From: Azolla caroliniana
Lineage: Eukaryota > Polypodiophyta
Assembly: GCA_043228905.1 (NCBI GenBank)
Contig: JBHGNT010000007.1
Coordinates: forward strand, 20,832,001-20,896,000
Direction: 5' to 3'
Length of the DNA: 64,000 bases
Part shown: in pieces, positions 1 through 9,415 of the stretch
How positions within the stretch are numbered: the stretch's first letter is position 1
Layout: every line of letters begins with the position of its first letter
The notes under the pieces: model-generated
The model's database searches: none
Told to the model about the DNA's origin: nothing
Seen by the model: only the letters and a program-made list of their open reading frames with translations
Position numbers and translations under genes: made by a program

Positions 1-262
1 TGGAGTTGTTTACGACTCTCTTCCATACCACCAGAGGAATTTCGATGCCCTATCTATTTACAACTAATGTCAGATCCAATCACCATATCCTCTGGACAAA
101 CCTATGAGAGAGTTTTGCATAGAGAAATGGTTTGGAGAGGGCCATGATACATGCCCATAAACTTAGCAAAAGCTCACCCACCTAGAGGTTACTCCCAATT
201 AGTGTGAAAGCTCTGATGATGAGTTGGTACGAGAGACATTTAGTACCTATCCCTCAGCATAT
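1..262 (+). pseudogene. U-box E3 ligase fragment (plant PUB type), broken
   Basis: Translation from base 1 reads a U-box start: Pro-Pro-Glu-Glu-Phe-Arg-Cys-Pro-Ile, then a Leu-Met-Ser-Asp-Pro-Ile segment and Ser-Gly-Gln-Thr-Tyr-Glu-Arg. Near base 110 the frame shifts and the second half follows (Glu-Lys-Trp-Phe, Gly-His-Asp-Thr-Cys-Pro, Gln-Lys-Leu, Thr-Pro-Asn). Near base 205 another shift leads to a Val-Lys-Ala-Leu...Ser-Trp segment. In plant PUB proteins the U-box binds E2 enzymes for ubiquitin transfer, and this order of motifs is typical. Two frameshifts and several stops mean it is not functional here. The gene's 5' part lies outside the window. It is either a decayed gene or a fragment carried by a mobile element. 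Confidence 0.72.
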
Positions 263-624
263 TACACAAAGAATGATGGAGAATGTAGTTGCAAAATGAT
301 GATCCTCACCCATTTGTTCTATGGGCTGGTGTGGATCATTATCCACCACCAAGTGAGGTTTTCATAGCAAAATCAGAGTTTGTGAGTATTTCAATGATCC
401 TAAACTCCAATACTACTATTGCATCAGAATGGTCCTCGTACATGAATTGAGGGTCATCTGAGGTAGAGAAGGAAGGATCAACTGTGTGGTTCTTCCCTCC
501 CCTCTTGATGAAGAGATCAACACCGCAATCATTGCCGTCATTGCCGAAGCTGCCGCGATCCACTAGAAGTGAAAGGCGGGAATATGAATGGAAGCAAGAA
601 GAGAGGGGCATTCAAAAAGCGCAA
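263..624. other. No recognised gene
   Basis: Open frames up to about 90 codons occur on both strands, but I see no family motif, repeat or RNA structure. The minus-strand frame at 339-611 is shadowed by a plus-strand frame and has no support. Confidence 0.4.
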
Positions 625-885
625 GGGCAGATCGCAAAATTTCAAAAATTGGAGGGCATCAAAACCGAATTTCAGAAGTTCGAGGGCAGATGATGGAATT
701 TCAAAAGCTCGAGGTCATGTGACCAAATTTCAAAAACTTGAGGGTAGAAGACAAATTTTTAAAAGCTTAAAGGCAAAAGATGAAATTAAAAAAAAAAACT
801 GGAGGCTAGAAGAGAATATTTAAAAAAAAAAAACAGGAGGCCCTTGAAAACAAATTTTAAAAACTTTGAGCGCAAAATTTTAAAG
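625..885 (+). repeat. Degenerate 29-30 bp minisatellite, partly coding
   Basis: Eight to nine degenerate copies of a unit that starts with a GGGCAGA-like segment and ends with TTTCAAAAAYTTGA. In the plus frames at 484-823 each copy encodes about ten residues ending in Phe-Gln-Lys-Leu/Phe-Glu, which would form a charged helical repeat. Later copies decay into A-runs. No flanking domain identifies the protein. Confidence 0.7.
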
Positions 886-1185
886 ACCAAAGGGTACAAA
901 ATATAAAACTCACTTCACATGATGAAAGAAAGAATACACAAATGCATAACACGATTTCACAACCCATGCCACAGGGAACTAGCCAATTGGTGTATGATCC
1001 AATCACGACTTGTGTTGACCGAATGAGAAGGTTCGAGTCAAGCAAAGCTCCGATCGAAGTTATCGATCGTAGAGCAGTGATCCGATCGAGGGATTTCCGA
1101 TTGTTGAGACGACCGATAAAGTTCCGGTCGCGAAGAGTTGTCATGGCGAGTGGGTTCACCGTGCAATGCACTGTCCCATAGGTGT
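886..1185. other. No recognised gene
   Basis: Short overlapping frames on both strands (857-1171 and 942-1181) without recognisable motifs. Nothing else is seen here. Confidence 0.35.
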
Positions 1186-1189
1186 GCCA

Positions 1190-1415
1190 TGTGTTACCCG
1201 TAAGAATATACGGGGAGGCATAAGGGTATGTGTAATGATGTGGCTAATGTGTATGTGTAAAGTAAATGAGTGTGTGAGGATGAGTATGTGTATGGACACG
1301 TGCACAATTATGTGCATGTGTACAAGAATGTGTAACGGTCTTATTTATAACAGTCATGTAACCGTTACATTGGATGTATTATATAAACCCCTCTATGGGG
1401 TATGTAATGAGATAT
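1190..1415 (+). mobile_element. LTR-like promoter remnant
   Basis: A TG-rich segment (repeated TGTGTATG words) followed by a TATATAAACCCC box near 1380 and a short ATGGGGTATGTA segment. The same order and much of the sequence recur at 49335-49530. A TATA-bearing repeat next to retrotransposon coding sequence at both sites suggests an LTR U3/R fragment. Ends are not defined. Confidence 0.5.
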
Positions 1416-1652
1416 ACATTTTTCAATGGGAAATGGAGAGTATGTGTGGATTTTAGACCATTGAATGTAGCACCCAAACGACATTATTATTCAATGGCCT
1501 TCCAAGATGAGGCATTAGATGGAGTGGCTAGACATGAAAGGTATTCAATATGTGATGGTTTTTGTAGATATTTTCAAATAGAAATGAATTTAATTGAAGT
1601 TAATAAGAATGATGAAGTATGGGAAAGTCATATTATATGGAGAGTGAGATGA
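1415..1652 (+). pseudogene. Ty3/gypsy reverse transcriptase fragment
   Basis: The frame at 1374-1652 carries Gly-Lys-Trp-Arg-Val-Cys-Val-Asp-Phe-Arg-Pro-Leu-Asn and then His-Glu-Arg-Tyr-Ser...Asp-Gly-Phe...Tyr-Phe-Gln-Ile. This is the conserved RT fingers/palm segment of Ty3/gypsy pol (VDFR-LN and D-x-x-SG-Y-FQI). It covers about 75 residues; the YIDD box, RNase H and integrase are absent. The downstream sequence matches what follows gypsy integrase at 53.07 kb, so the middle of pol was probably deleted here. Confidence 0.75.
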
Positions 1653-1685
1653 TGTTTAGAAGGAAACAAAAAAGTTAGTTGTGTG

Positions 1686-2320
1686 ACAGTTACCTCATTC
1701 TTCTTTATCTCCATATCTTCTTGCATATAATTAGCGTTCGCCCCATCATATTCTTAAACATCTATATCCCATTACAATTCCCAGGTCGTAATATTTAGAG
1801 CTTTTCATTTAGTGTTTTACTTCTTCATCAATCAATCTTGTTTTCCTTGTTTATACATAATTGAGTTCGTCTTGTTTTATTTTGCAACTCGGTGACCCCC
1901 TATACTCTCTCATCACCACCCCTCATTCAATCATGAATACCATACCATCTCTAAGTATTCATGATGACCCTCCTCTTGTCCTTCCTATAGGGCACAATGC
2001 CTGCATAAATTCTCTCCCCATGTTAATTTTTAACAATTGTATACCTGTTTCTTGTGCTGGCAAGTTTTCGATAATGGTAGTGGTACTATAGACATTGCCC
2101 AACTCTTCTTGTTGATTCTCCTCATCATCGGTCATCATTGTTGGTTGACTTGGAGATATGGTGGGTTTGTCATTTTGAGTGTAGGAGAAGGTAACATCAC
2201 CACCATCAGAAACTCCGATACGCACGTTCAAAGTCTCCTTACCTACACGATAACGAAGAGAATAGAATACAATTCTTGGAATTTTCTCAATTGGCTAGCT
2301 AAATCTTTCTATTTCTAGCT
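1686..2320 (-). repeat. Dispersed repeat carrying antisense exon 2, copy 1
   Basis: The segment from the CTCATTCTTCTT word through the exon and its splice acceptor is repeated at 37771-38430 and 53117-53560. Identity extends outside the exon on both sides, including the intron end. The copies therefore arose by DNA-level or full-element duplication, not by retroposition of spliced mRNA. Confidence 0.7.
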
Positions 2321-2758
2321 GTGCATGCAACATCTTATAGGATAGGATGGCATTCATGATCTTCCGGCAATAACCATCCATTGTATGGCAATGCAACCAT
2401 ATGATTATTCTTTTACCATTAGTGTGCTGAGAAATGGCTCTAAGCAATCGGCATTAGATGATTTCTCACACATTAATTGTGACAAAAATTTGCATCGTTC
2501 CATTATAATTGCACAATGGATGGTTCTTGGCCCAAGATTCATGAATACCATACCATATATTATTCATAAGGATCCTCCATCATCCTGGTACAATTATCAT
2601 GGTCAGGTTTTTGTGCGTTAACATGGATCTCCACGATCTGTTTGGCTGCACAGAAAAGACAGAGGATGAAATATTAGTAATTCGCTCTTTTCTATACCAA
2701 ACCCTAACTAAACCCTAAAGCACAAGTAAAGCTTACCTGGACAAACAATTTTCGCCAT
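1959..2758 (-). CDS. Two-exon antisense gene, copy 1 (unknown function)
   Basis: Exon 1 is 2758-2737 (ATG, 22 nt, ending CCAG before GTAAGC) and exon 2 is 2242-1959 (after a pyrimidine-rich GTGTAG acceptor). The intron is phase 1; joining gives an uninterrupted frame of 101 codons. Exon 2 encodes an acidic, Ser/Thr/Asn-rich peptide with the conserved core Thr-Ile-Ser-Pro-Ser-Gln and a tail Glu-Phe-Met-x-Ala-Leu-Cys. The acceptor and reading frame are kept in copies at 38.1 kb and 53.2 kb. A (CT)n tract lies just upstream of the ATG, as in many plant leaders. It runs opposite to adjacent gypsy RT. I recognise no family. It could be an antisense ORF of a gypsy element or a captured gene piece. 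Confidence 0.5.
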
Positions 2759-2779
2759 TGTAGGTATACAAACACACAG

Positions 2780-2783
<4 letters not shown>

Positions 2784-2825
<42 letters not shown>
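2784..2825. repeat. (GA)n microsatellite
   Basis: About 42 bp of uninterrupted GA, immediately upstream of exon 1 of the antisense gene, where it reads (CT)n in the gene's sense. Confidence 0.95.
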
Positions 2826-2827
<2 letters not shown>

Positions 2828-2996
2828 ATGAAGTGGTAGCGGAAAGAGAACTCCAGGACGCGTAAGACACACGTGCATGGAAGGTTCCTCATATTTTCTG
2901 TTTTTAACTGCACAAGAAAGACAGGGACTCTGCCGTTGACCTAAAAAAGACAGATTCGGCATATTTTCTGGGTGGACATGTAAGACCATCTCGGGT

Positions 2997-2998
<2 letters not shown>

Positions 2999-3041
<43 letters not shown>
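2999..3041. repeat. (GA)n microsatellite
   Basis: About 43 bp of GA repeat. The flanks of this tract and of the one at 2784 share words such as CATATTTTCTG and AACTCCA, suggesting local duplication around the two tracts. Confidence 0.95.
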
Positions 3042-3043
<2 letters not shown>

Positions 3044-4159
3044 TCCATGACCCACCCCAATGGAGACCATGGATTCAACTTCTGACTTTGACAATTTTTA
3101 CCGTATTGCGTATCTGTATTGAATAGAAAATATTCCCTATAATATATAGTTACATGTTCTTCTTTAGTTTTGAAGCGTTTGTGGAACAATGAGAATCACG
3201 TGATGAAACTCAAATTTTCATTATGTATGTATATGATTTTCTTCTTCTTTGTTATGGAAACCAAAAAAAAAATTTGTATTATATCATTGTAAAAAAAAAG
3301 AAAAGCATGCACGATTTGGATGTCGTACGGCTTCCAATCTCCTTGCGCGAAGTTTCTCTTATGGTGTTTTGAATCTTTTCGGTATAGTAGTACAAAATTA
3401 TTCATCAATAAAACAAAAGGCACAACTACTTGTAACACAAGCTTACTTGCAATTAGATCTTGAAGAATTATTTTATATATAAAGTTCATGAAGAAATTAC
3501 TTTAATATTGATTCAAATGCCTACCGATTATCTTCGCCGTGATACTTTTCAAATATTAGGATCCTAAAATACCTTTCAACATCACATAATGCATGCAAAT
3601 ATTAGGTGAACAAATAATTAAAACTATAATTCAAAATACTTATAAAGAACAAAACTCATAGAAAGGTTAGAGAAAAAGCAATCTTTATGAATATTATAGC
3701 CTCAATTTTCAAACCTCTTGGGCAATACGTTTAGTGACAAGACATTTGATCAATTATAATTTATGACCAAGAAAAGGTATGGAAAAGTTAAGTGAATGGT
3801 ATATTATTCTCATTGCTTGCTCAAGCATTGATAAGTGAATTGTCAGTTAGTTAAATATGTTGCATGACACTACGCAATTCAAAAATTAAGAGATAATGAA
3901 ATTGCATTTCAGAAAAATGGAGATGTGTCACCAATTAGTGTCTAAGTATGAAATATGCCGATGTTTGGCATCTCATTAAGGAATTGTGGGTGTACTTCAC
4001 ATTTAATTATGGAAATAAATGATGGAGAGAGAAAGAAAGAAAAGAAAGATATATTAACGTCTTCTAAGGCCAAAATTGGCCCATGAGACAAAAGGTGTAC
4101 AACAAAAATGGGATATTTACCCATTCATCGAAAGTAAAAATAAAAATAAGATAAAATAG
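3042..4159. other. AT-rich spacer without recognised genes
   Basis: Short AT-rich frames with no motifs on either strand. There is no tandem array or LTR pair. The left edge of the adjacent LINE may lie in the T-rich (sense strand) stretch around 4130-4160. Confidence 0.5.
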
Positions 4160-4233
4160 AGTTTAAGCTAAATAGTTCTAAGAAAACAACAAACATGTTC
4201 TACAATGAGAATGATTCTATACTAGGCCTAATT

Positions 4234-7200
4234 TCATTTCCATCCAAGTCTCTCGAAGAGAAGCGGGGGGTCAAAGGGTTGCCATGATGTGGATGTGGCC
4301 CGTGGTCCCCATGTAAGAGGTACCCCAACCATAGCTTCGAGTCGACGTAGCTCACGTTCCCTTATCTTCTTAATCTTTTCTACTCCACGTTGACTTGTGT
4401 TGAAGCCCAACATCCGAGGACGTTTGGTTGCTCTTTGTATTTCTGCTTCCTCAAGGGAGAGGCCGAGCGGCATAAGTGTATCCACATTCATCGTCTCCCC
4501 ATGTTCCTGAAAAATTACACTAGGTACATGTTGATGAGTAGTAAAAGGGTTATGATTAACACTTTGTAATTTATCCTCCCTATGTTGTTTTAGCTCTAAG
4601 ATATACCTACCTAGTCTCTTTACACTCGGGGTATCTAATAGTTTGGAGAGGGTGGGAGAGGGTCCTAGTATGTCTTGGTATTCCGCCCGTATCTCGGCAT
4701 AAGTTGGGCACTTGCATGTGAAGTGATACTCATCCTCTATCTCTATGTGGCATAACCTACATAGCCTTTCCTCTCTAGGGACTCTATTAGCTCGACCATT
4801 CTCAATCTCAAGTTGGTGAGATGATATCCTAAGTTGTCCAATGGCCACCCTTAGTGCATTTGATAAGAAAGTATCTAGGTATCTTAGTCGTGTAATAAAC
4901 CCTAACTTAGAGAAGTGCAAGAAGTGTTCCTTATAGTACACCATTTTAGATGGGAGTGGCTCTCGTGGGGTGATCCATTTGTATCGAGTGTAGATTTGCC
5001 ATATTTCTTGGCGTATCACTTTATTACGATCTTCACGAGAGATTAAAGTTTGATCAGTCCCATGGTTGTACTTAAGGGGAGGTAGGTTATTAATGTCTAT
5101 GCCATTTGCAAATAACCAACTCACCACAATGCTATACCAAGAGTTGGTGTCTCCAGACACATGTAAGGATCGGGATGCCTCAAAGGCTCGACGGGATATC
5201 CTATCTTGTGGTTGACTATGTATCCGATGAATAAAAGCTACCACTTGAAAGAGTGCTTCTACTAACATCGGGGGTAGGCTAAACTCCGCTCTAATAATGT
5301 CATGTGGTACTGTCGATTTGCTTCGGAGTTGACGTGATAACATCACCACTAAAGGTCTCTCCAATTGCGTCCACATGAAAGATGGTAGACCTGGAGCCCA
5401 TACTACTGATGCATACATGAGGGACGGGGTCACTAATGAGTCGAAAAGCCATCCCTTAGTCCGTGGCTCTTGAAAGTATGCTTGGTGGCATTGTCTCTCT
5501 AAGAGTGAGAGGGATGCATATCCTCTCGTTAGCCTATCTTTGGCTGCCTGGGTCATCGAGAATTTACCTGAGCGAGCACTAAAAGTGACTCCCAAGTATA
5601 CATAAGATCCCACCACCTCAACTAGTTTATGAGAGAGGATGAGGTGACATTTACTCCTAACTCTGGACGATGTATGAAAGATAAGGACTTTAGTTTTCGC
5701 TAGATTCACTACCAGTCCTCGTTGTGTACAAAAGTCATCTAGGGCATTAAGATGCTTTTGTAGGTCGTGTTCCGACTCCGAGAGCAAGACAATGTCGTCT
5801 GCGTAGAGTAAGAGACTAACTTGCGTATCCCCAATAGCCACTCCTTTGCCTCCCTTACGAGCAATAAAATCAGTGATCTCATCAATGTAGATCCCAAAAA
5901 GAGTCGGTGATAGGGGGCAACCCTGTTTTACACCAATGGTGCTAGTGAAACAATCGGATAGGCCACCTGGGCATCTTACGTGCCCATAGACTTGCTCATA
6001 TAGGGCATAAATGGCCCAAATCATGTCATTTGGTATCTCCAAGCTCTTAAGTCTATCAAACAACCTCTCCCTAGGAACTGTATCAAAGGCTTTGCGAAAG
6101 TCCACAAAGCAACAATATAGTTTCTTCTTACGAGCCTTTGTTTGGTCAATTAAGCACCTAAGTGTGAAGATGTGGTCAATAGTGGAGAAGGCTCGTCTAA
6201 AGCCAGCCTGCTCAGGTGCTCGAAGACTTAATGTTTCCATATAATCACTGAGCTCCGCTTCCATTACTGCACCATATAGTTTAGCAAGCGTATGACCTAT
6301 CATAATGGTCCTATATGTATTTGGGTCCATTGGGTCCCCTCCTTTATGTATAAGGGCCACAGTGTTCATGGCCCATTGTGGTGGAAAACCCTCGGCGAGG
6401 GCGCGGTTGAAGATTAGAGTGAGAAGGGGAGCTAGGCACTCTCGAGCATATATGATGTGCTCGGCTCGCAATCCTGTGTGGTCCATGGATTTCCTATGTT
6501 GTAATTTTTTTATGACCTTCGTGACCCTAGAGGTCGTGAAAAGTGTCCCCATGGTAGGTCGAGGTGTGGAGGGCATTGGAATGGGTGGTTGGTTCGGGAC
6601 ATGGTAGAGTCTCTCGGTATATGTGTGCCAAATATTGGGATCCTCGATGGGTGTTTGTGGTCTCGGTTCCCGTAGTCTCTTCCATGCAAGGGCACAATCC
6701 CTACTCATGAGCATATGGTAGAGTTCCCAATATTGAGATGCTTCCCAAGCTCGTCTTTTACGACGTGTCATCTTGCGCATCTCTTTGCGAGCCTGTACTA
6801 AGGAGATAGTACCACTGAGTCGCGATACTTTAAGTTGTCTATACAACTCTCTACAATCCTCGTCATACCACTTGTTTTGTGGCATAGACCCTATTCTACT
6901 ATGATTGGAGTCTTTCGTGTATGGGAAGCTACTAGTGGCGGCTGAGTGAAGGATGTGTGTGAGTTCTGTAGTGAGGTTCTCTAAAGGCAAGGAAGAATCA
7001 AACGAGGAAAGATGGGCTTGAACATGTCGAGAGTAGATGTCCGCGAGCTCATGCGTGAAATGTATTATAGTGTGATGGGTTGGTTTACTAGAGTTGGTGG
7101 TGTGGGAGGTGTCACATTTTAGCTCAAAGTATAGGAAGGTATGGTCTGCCCCAATGGGGCATGGGGCCACCCGGAAGGAGCTAACCATGTGGGTAGCTTC

Positions 7201-7980
7201 AGGGCGTCCTATTAGATAATCAACGGTGCTTTCCCCTCCTCCATGTGGGAAACATGTGAGCTCCTCCGAGCCCGGCCACTTGGCTAAGCCATTATATATG
7301 ATCATCTGGTGTCGGCTTCCAAGTTCAAGCAGATGATGGCCAAAGCTTGTGGCATCCGCACCTTGATCCTTCGATGTACGTGTTATGCCTAAGGCTAAAG
7401 GGTCGACATTCACCATTTCTAGGTTTCTATCCATCTGAAATATTGTGCATTGTCGGGACTGGGTTCTCGCATTGAAATCTCCTACCAGGAAGACTTCCCC
7501 TTGAGAAGAATATCGGATTATGTCATCCGACAAAGGTTCGTATGGAGAAGGCCCATGTGGCGTTCCTTCATCAACTATACTCGCCTCTCCAGCCATATTG
7601 TAGCGGGACCCTTTCGGGGGGAAGTAACAAACTGCGATAAATATCACCTGATCCTTACTAGTGAGGACTTTCACCCACATAAAACGGGCTTCTGGGTCTG
7701 ACTTTAGTATTTCTATCCTATTATTTATCTCTTTCCGAAATAATATCGCAACCCCCCCAGACCCTCTAGTAGTGTGTCGACGTGAGGTTTGTCTAAAGAC
7801 AGATTCCCAACGAAAACCGTCAACTCGTGGCAGTCCTCGATTTGGGCTTTGATGTGTTTCTACTACAAAAAGTATATCAGATACTTTCAAAATCTCCTCT
7901 AGACGGCCAGGATGTGTCCAAAGTGCGCCGTTACAGTTCCATAAAGTGATCCTAAGTTTATTATCTGTCACATGGGCCAC
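4234..7980 (-). CDS. LINE ORF2: endonuclease-reverse transcriptase
   Basis: About 1,248 codons. Residues 10-270 form an APE-type endonuclease: Trp-Asn-Cys-Asn-Gly near residue 15, Glu41, Gly-Asp-Phe-Asn, Val-Asp-Tyr and Ala-Asp-His. The reverse transcriptase follows, with Phe-Val-Asp-Phe-Arg-Lys-Ala-Phe-Asp near 625, Lys-Gln-Gly-Cys-Pro-Leu-Ser-Pro and Tyr-Ala-Asp-Asp near 725. A Cys-x2-Cys...His...Cys finger lies near 1074. The product nicks the target and primes cDNA synthesis there. There is no AUG in this frame before residue 101, beyond the catalytic Asn and Glu; the frame opens at GTG, two codons after the ORF1 UGA. Expression by readthrough from ORF1 is the simplest reading. The YADD form differs from the FADD usual in plant L1 elements. 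Confidence 0.93.
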   Translation of the reverse strand: MAHVTDNKLRITLWNCNGALWTHPGRLEEILKVSDILFVVETHQSPNRGLPRVDGFRWESVFRQTSRRHTTRGSGGVAILFRKEINNRIEILKSDPEARFMWVKVLTSKDQVIFIAVCYFPPKGSRYNMAGEASIVDEGTPHGPSPYEPLSDDIIRYSSQGEVFLVGDFNARTQSRQCTIFQMDRNLEMVNVDPLALGITRTSKDQGADATSFGHHLLELGSRHQMIIYNGLAKWPGSEELTCFPHGGGESTVDYLIGRPEATHMVSSFRVAPCPIGADHTFLYFELKCDTSHTTNSSKPTHHTIIHFTHELADIYSRHVQAHLSSFDSSLPLENLTTELTHILHSAATSSFPYTKDSNHSRIGSMPQNKWYDEDCRELYRQLKVSRLSGTISLVQARKEMRKMTRRKRRAWEASQYWELYHMLMSRDCALAWKRLREPRPQTPIEDPNIWHTYTERLYHVPNQPPIPMPSTPRPTMGTLFTTSRVTKVIKKLQHRKSMDHTGLRAEHIIYARECLAPLLTLIFNRALAEGFPPQWAMNTVALIHKGGDPMDPNTYRTIMIGHTLAKLYGAVMEAELSDYMETLSLRAPEQAGFRRAFSTIDHIFTLRCLIDQTKARKKKLYCCFVDFRKAFDTVPRERLFDRLKSLEIPNDMIWAIYALYEQVYGHVRCPGGLSDCFTSTIGVKQGCPLSPTLFGIYIDEITDFIARKGGKGVAIGDTQVSLLLYADDIVLLSESEHDLQKHLNALDDFCTQRGLVVNLAKTKVLIFHTSSRVRSKCHLILSHKLVEVVGSYVYLGVTFSARSGKFSMTQAAKDRLTRGYASLSLLERQCHQAYFQEPRTKGWLFDSLVTPSLMYASVVWAPGLPSFMWTQLERPLVVMLSRQLRSKSTVPHDIIRAEFSLPPMLVEALFQVVAFIHRIHSQPQDRISRRAFEASRSLHVSGDTNSWYSIVVSWLFANGIDINNLPPLKYNHGTDQTLISREDRNKVIRQEIWQIYTRYKWITPREPLPSKMVYYKEHFLHFSKLGFITRLRYLDTFLSNALRVAIGQLRISSHQLEIENGRANRVPREERLCRLCHIEIEDEYHFTCKCPTYAEIRAEYQDILGPSPTLSKLLDTPSVKRLGRYILELKQHREDKLQSVNHNPFTTHQHVPSVIFQEHGETMNVDTLMPLGLSLEEAEIQRATKRPRMLGFNTSQRGVEKIKKIRERELRRLEAMVGVPLTWGPRATSTSWQPFDPPLLFERLGWK

Positions 7981-7989
7981 ACGCCGTCA
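7905..7989 (-). promoter_or_regulatory. Candidate UGA-CGG stop-codon readthrough signal
   Basis: ORF1 ends in TGA at 7989-7987, followed by CGG. The frame then continues without interruption into ORF2. Exactly 8 nt after the stop lies GGCC-C-ATGTG (7978-7969), which can pair with CACAT-CCT-GGCC (7916-7905). That gives nine base pairs around a 1x3 internal loop, closing a loop of about 52 nt. UGA-CGG plus a stem starting about 8 nt downstream is the known 'type II' readthrough arrangement of several plant RNA virus genera. Seen: the frame, the context and the pairing potential. Inferred: that readthrough occurs. Confidence 0.6.
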
Positions 7990-8778
7990 ATTGGCGGCAC
8001 GATCATTTATTATGACACGTCCGTCCCGGTAGAAGGCACGATGCCCCTCTTTACGAGCTTGTATGACTCGTGGCATACAAGTTTTACGATGCTCAATTTG
8101 CATCTTGGTCAAGTCTTCATCGAGGTAGATAGGCTCCCCGCCCAAGCCTCGAAGAATTGGTCTCTTTTTAAAAAAGGCGATTCTAGATTCTGAGTCCTTA
8201 AACTGAAGGACTAAAGCTCTTTTCTTAGTTGTGTCACGCCCTACCCTCCAGGTTTTAGTGATTGGTAGGGCTTCGTACCCTAACATTTTCCCTAATGTTT
8301 GTGCATCTTCATCCGGAGATGCCCCTTCCTTGAGCCCAGTAACTCGTACATTTAGGCGTCGAGCTTGACGCATTTTTTCTTCCTCGAGGGTAGTGTTTAC
8401 AATGTTTTCATCCTTTAGTTCTTTTTTAATATTACGTTTTACTACATCAACCCACCCAATTTTAGCTAATTCCATATCACTTTTAACCTCTTCTTTAACC
8501 TTTTTTATCTCGTCCTTAATATCCTCTAGGGAAGATATTTCACCATCTTCCCTAGATATCTCGAGGTCCTTAACTTGTTTTCGGAGGTTCACATTGTCTA
8601 CCTTAAGTTTCGCTATTTCCGCAAAAAGTAGTTCTTTTTCTTCCTTATCTTTTTGTTTTTCAGCTTCAATTTCTTTCGCCCATTTTTCAAATTTTACTAA
8701 CCGGTTAAGGACATCTAAAAATTCTTCCTTACTTATCATTTCGTCGTGTGTTTCCTTATGGTTTCGTCGAGAAGTCAT
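7987..8778 (-). CDS. LINE ORF1: coiled-coil plus RRM-like RNA-binding protein
   Basis: 263 codons from the ATG at 8778; the frame extends a little further upstream but without an AUG. Residues about 10-120 are Lys/Glu-rich with heptad-like spacing, predicting a coiled coil. Residues about 135-255 carry Arg-Leu-Asn-Val-Arg-Val-Thr-Gly-Leu, Trp-Arg-Val-Gly-Arg and Ala-Leu-Val-Leu-Gln-Phe, then a basic C-terminal domain. This matches the coiled-coil/RRM/CTD plan of animal L1-type ORF1 proteins, which trimerise and coat the element RNA. There is no CCHC knuckle, which many plant L1 ORF1 proteins have. It ends in TGA in frame with ORF2, so a small fraction of product may extend into the endonuclease-RT. 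Confidence 0.8.
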   Translation of the reverse strand: MTSRRNHKETHDEMISKEEFLDVLNRLVKFEKWAKEIEAEKQKDKEEKELLFAEIAKLKVDNVNLRKQVKDLEISREDGEISSLEDIKDEIKKVKEEVKSDMELAKIGWVDVVKRNIKKELKDENIVNTTLEEEKMRQARRLNVRVTGLKEGASPDEDAQTLGKMLGYEALPITKTWRVGRDTTKKRALVLQFKDSESRIAFFKKRPILRGLGGEPIYLDEDLTKMQIEHRKTCMPRVIQARKEGHRAFYRDGRVIINDRAAN

Positions 8779-8924
8779 GTTGTAATTCAAAGAATAAACG
8801 AAAGAAAAAGTCAAAAAGGGCAGAAAAAACTTAGCCGAGCATCGATGTCTTGCGCGCTAGGTACAAGTGTAGAAGCACATTTGTACTCTCTCGTCACGAC
8901 GCCGTAAGAGGTGTAGGTGATAGC

Positions 8925-9410
8925 GACGGTCGACACCGATGACAACAACGACGGCGACAAGGGCACCGATTACCCACAACAGCGACGGGTGACGACGATG
9001 GCCAAGAACCGACGACGACGGCGACGGCGGCAGACGTTAAACGTCAGACGACGGCGGACGGCGACAGTCGGCAGCGGCAGCAGACGGCGGCTGACAGCGG
9101 TTGCAGACGACGACGGCAGCAGACAGCAGTTGCAGACGACGGCGGCAGCTGACAGTAGTTGCAGACGACGGCGACAGTCTGCAGACGTCAGCGGCAGAAA
9201 ACGGAGGCAACAGCAGGCAACAGTCAGCAGACGGCAGACAGCAGACGGCGGTAGCAGACGACGACGACCGTCGACAGACGACGGCGACGACGGCAGCAGG
9301 CGACGGCGGCGTCAGCAGCAGCAGCGACAACAGGCGGCGTCGTCGGCAGCAACAGACGGCGGCGACAGCAGGCGACGCGGCTGCAGACGACGGCGGCTGC
9401 AGACGACGGT

Positions 9411-9415
<5 letters not shown>
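8925..9415. repeat. GC-rich CGRCGG/CAGACGG simple-sequence block
   Basis: About 490 bp built from GACGAC, GGCGGC and CAGACG words, leaving all frames open because stops are rare in this composition. It abuts a (GA)n tract at 9411-9443. Read on the minus strand it lies directly upstream of LINE ORF1, so it could be a GC-rich LINE 5' UTR/promoter. Composition alone cannot prove that. Confidence 0.7.

Noticed and set aside
2704-3189. Overlapping minus-strand ORFs full of Ser-Leu repeats
   Set aside because: They read through (GA)n microsatellites in three frames; the rest has no motif.
7987-7989. Selenocysteine insertion at the LINE UGA
   Set aside because: Land plants are generally regarded as lacking the selenoprotein machinery, and ordinary readthrough by a near-cognate tRNA explains the arrangement without it.
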